Assembly: GCA_022818135.1 (NCBI GenBank)
Contig: JAFMSR010000017.1
Location: 14,965,011-15,029,010, forward strand
Length of the DNA stretch: 64,000 nt
Direction: 5' to 3'
From: Saxidomus purpurata
Lineage: Eukaryota > Mollusca > Bivalvia > Venerida > Veneridae
Shown: piece by piece, positions 63,029-64,000 of the stretch
Layout: every line of letters begins with the position of its first letter
Position numbering within the stretch: position 1 is the stretch's first letter
The notes under the pieces: generated by a model
Database searches by the model: none
What the model saw: the letters and a program-made list of their open reading frames with translations, nothing else
What the model was told of the DNA's origin: nothing
Position numbers and translations under genes: made by a program

Positions 63029-63138
63029 CTGAGTGCTTGCTAATTTTATGTCTTCGTAAACCACTCTGTGACTTGTACTCTGCGCCACAAGTCGGACACA
63101 AGTGTACTTCCCCTAAGTACGTACCCATCGCAGAATAT
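63029..63138 (-). CDS. Candidate exon encoding a C2H2 zinc finger (partial gene)
   Basis: Minus strand: acceptor ttgctattttcag before 63138, donor CAG|gtgagg after 63029. The frame reads MGTYLGEVHLCPTCGAEY, then KSQSGLRRHKISKHS, a textbook C-x2-C-x12-H-x4-H finger. It would bind DNA or RNA in the nucleus if expressed. Exon length 110 nt. Further exons would lie upstream beyond the right end of the window or downstream to the left, where I find none. The ATG at the exon start is in frame but need not be the start codon. Could be one exon of a larger zinc-finger protein or a transposon-derived finger. Confidence 0.5.
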
Positions 63139-64000
63139 CTGAAAATAGCAAATAGAAAAGGTGTACAAACAAAAACAAATAAAATAGTTTTATTCAGCGA
63201 GGAAAGCGTTAAATCAGAAGATGACCGTACCGTATACAAATTGTGGGCGATGACTGTACCGGTGCGTTTTTTCGACCGTACCGCTAAGTTTTTACGAAAA
63301 ACTGATACCGGTGCGTGCTGACCGTGCCGGCACGTTGTTAAAAGAGAAAATAGAAGAGTTCAGCGAACACTGACAAATCAAACCTTTCATGTGGGAAAAT
63401 ACATTTATGACCAACGTCTATTAAAACTTGGCTGATTCTGTCATTATTGTGTCAGTATTCATGCAAAAACAGCATTAGTCATCTGTTTACAAATGAACAT
63501 TTCACTGTTCTTCTCAGTGTAAATTTAGCATTTTGGTTCGGTGAGAGTACATGCAACAATAATACTAATCCTTCCCACACATGTAAATGTCAGAGATACA
63601 CTTGTGCAAGGGGTCGAACGTGTACCGGTTCGATAAATTTTTAAGTCAGGTCTAAAAGTTTGATGGACTAAAATGGTGGCAATTTGGAGTGTAAACAAAC
63701 TTTCAGGTCGGTATTTTTTCAGATTTTAGCGGAAGTTTACAATTCTTATTTGATTAGTGTTGTGCATCAGGTGGAGGTATGGTTATGGTTTATTTCTGTA
63801 AATTTCCAAAACTACAGGTATCGTATTTAAAAAGTTATTGAAGGGCAACTGACAACTGTCTGTATTCCGTTGGTAACAAAATCCTTAATTTTGAGCACAA
63901 TATGTAAAAACACAGTGTCCCATTCATATTTTTGCGTTTGTTCTAGCATTATACTGCTATATGACAAATTCAAACGGGTTCAAAATTAAGAAATTAACTC
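63139..64000. other. Right edge, nothing firm
   Basis: At 63220-63345 the words gaccgtaccg and ataccggtgcgtg recur several times around the palindrome accggt. The remainder is AT-rich with short frames, one of them cysteine-rich (63447-63644), which I do not support as a gene. Confidence 0.4.

Noticed and set aside
63447..63644. Cysteine-rich 65-codon frame
   Set aside because: No signal peptide, no splice-supported neighbours and no spacing match to the three secreted cysteine-rich genes.

Overview
The window looks like animal nuclear DNA, most likely from a bivalve mollusc. It is AT-rich and intron-rich, with few coding bases and dense non-autonomous repeats. The main supports are two innexin genes, three small 12-to-13-cysteine secreted proteins resembling the bivalve protease-inhibitor family Cvsi (MEROPS I84), and several repeat types that I recognise from bivalve genomes. 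Every gene model here was read by eye from splice sites and reading frames, with no database search.

Layout. Positions 1-535 are a decayed minisatellite of about 58 bp. About 1011-15940 and 18448-33640 are two direct copies of one ~15 kb segment, each carrying one innexin gene (8186-12524 and 27277-30184). A ~2.5 kb spacer between them holds a decayed RTE-like LINE and a complete MITE. In the second innexin an assembly gap (28478-28977) removes the end of exon 3 and all of exons 4 and 5.

From 36.5 to 56.7 kb lies a tandem cluster of three small secreted cysteine-rich genes (A 36500-38673, B 39727-47118, C 52145-56729). Each has a 49-nt signal-peptide exon, a 144-nt second exon and a third exon of 119 or 122 nt, all joined by phase-1 introns. 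Cysteine spacing is invariant across the three. Between genes B and C sit a broken Merlin/IS1595-type transposase (47989-49186) and a retroelement carrying a reverse-transcriptase C-terminal fragment (49457-~50720). A candidate C2H2 zinc-finger exon lies on the minus strand at 63029-63138.

Repeats fill the rest. A retroelement 3'-end family with an internal (TG)n tract occurs about ten times. Three MITE families with TTAA-containing ends are nested in one another. There are 146-bp and 166-bp tandem elements, two long foldback hairpins and many tandem arrays. Comparing the two ~15 kb copies gives filled/empty pairs for three retroelement insertions, so that family moved after the duplication. 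The innexins would form gap-junction or hemichannel subunits; the cysteine-rich proteins would be secreted. Nothing ties the two groups functionally.
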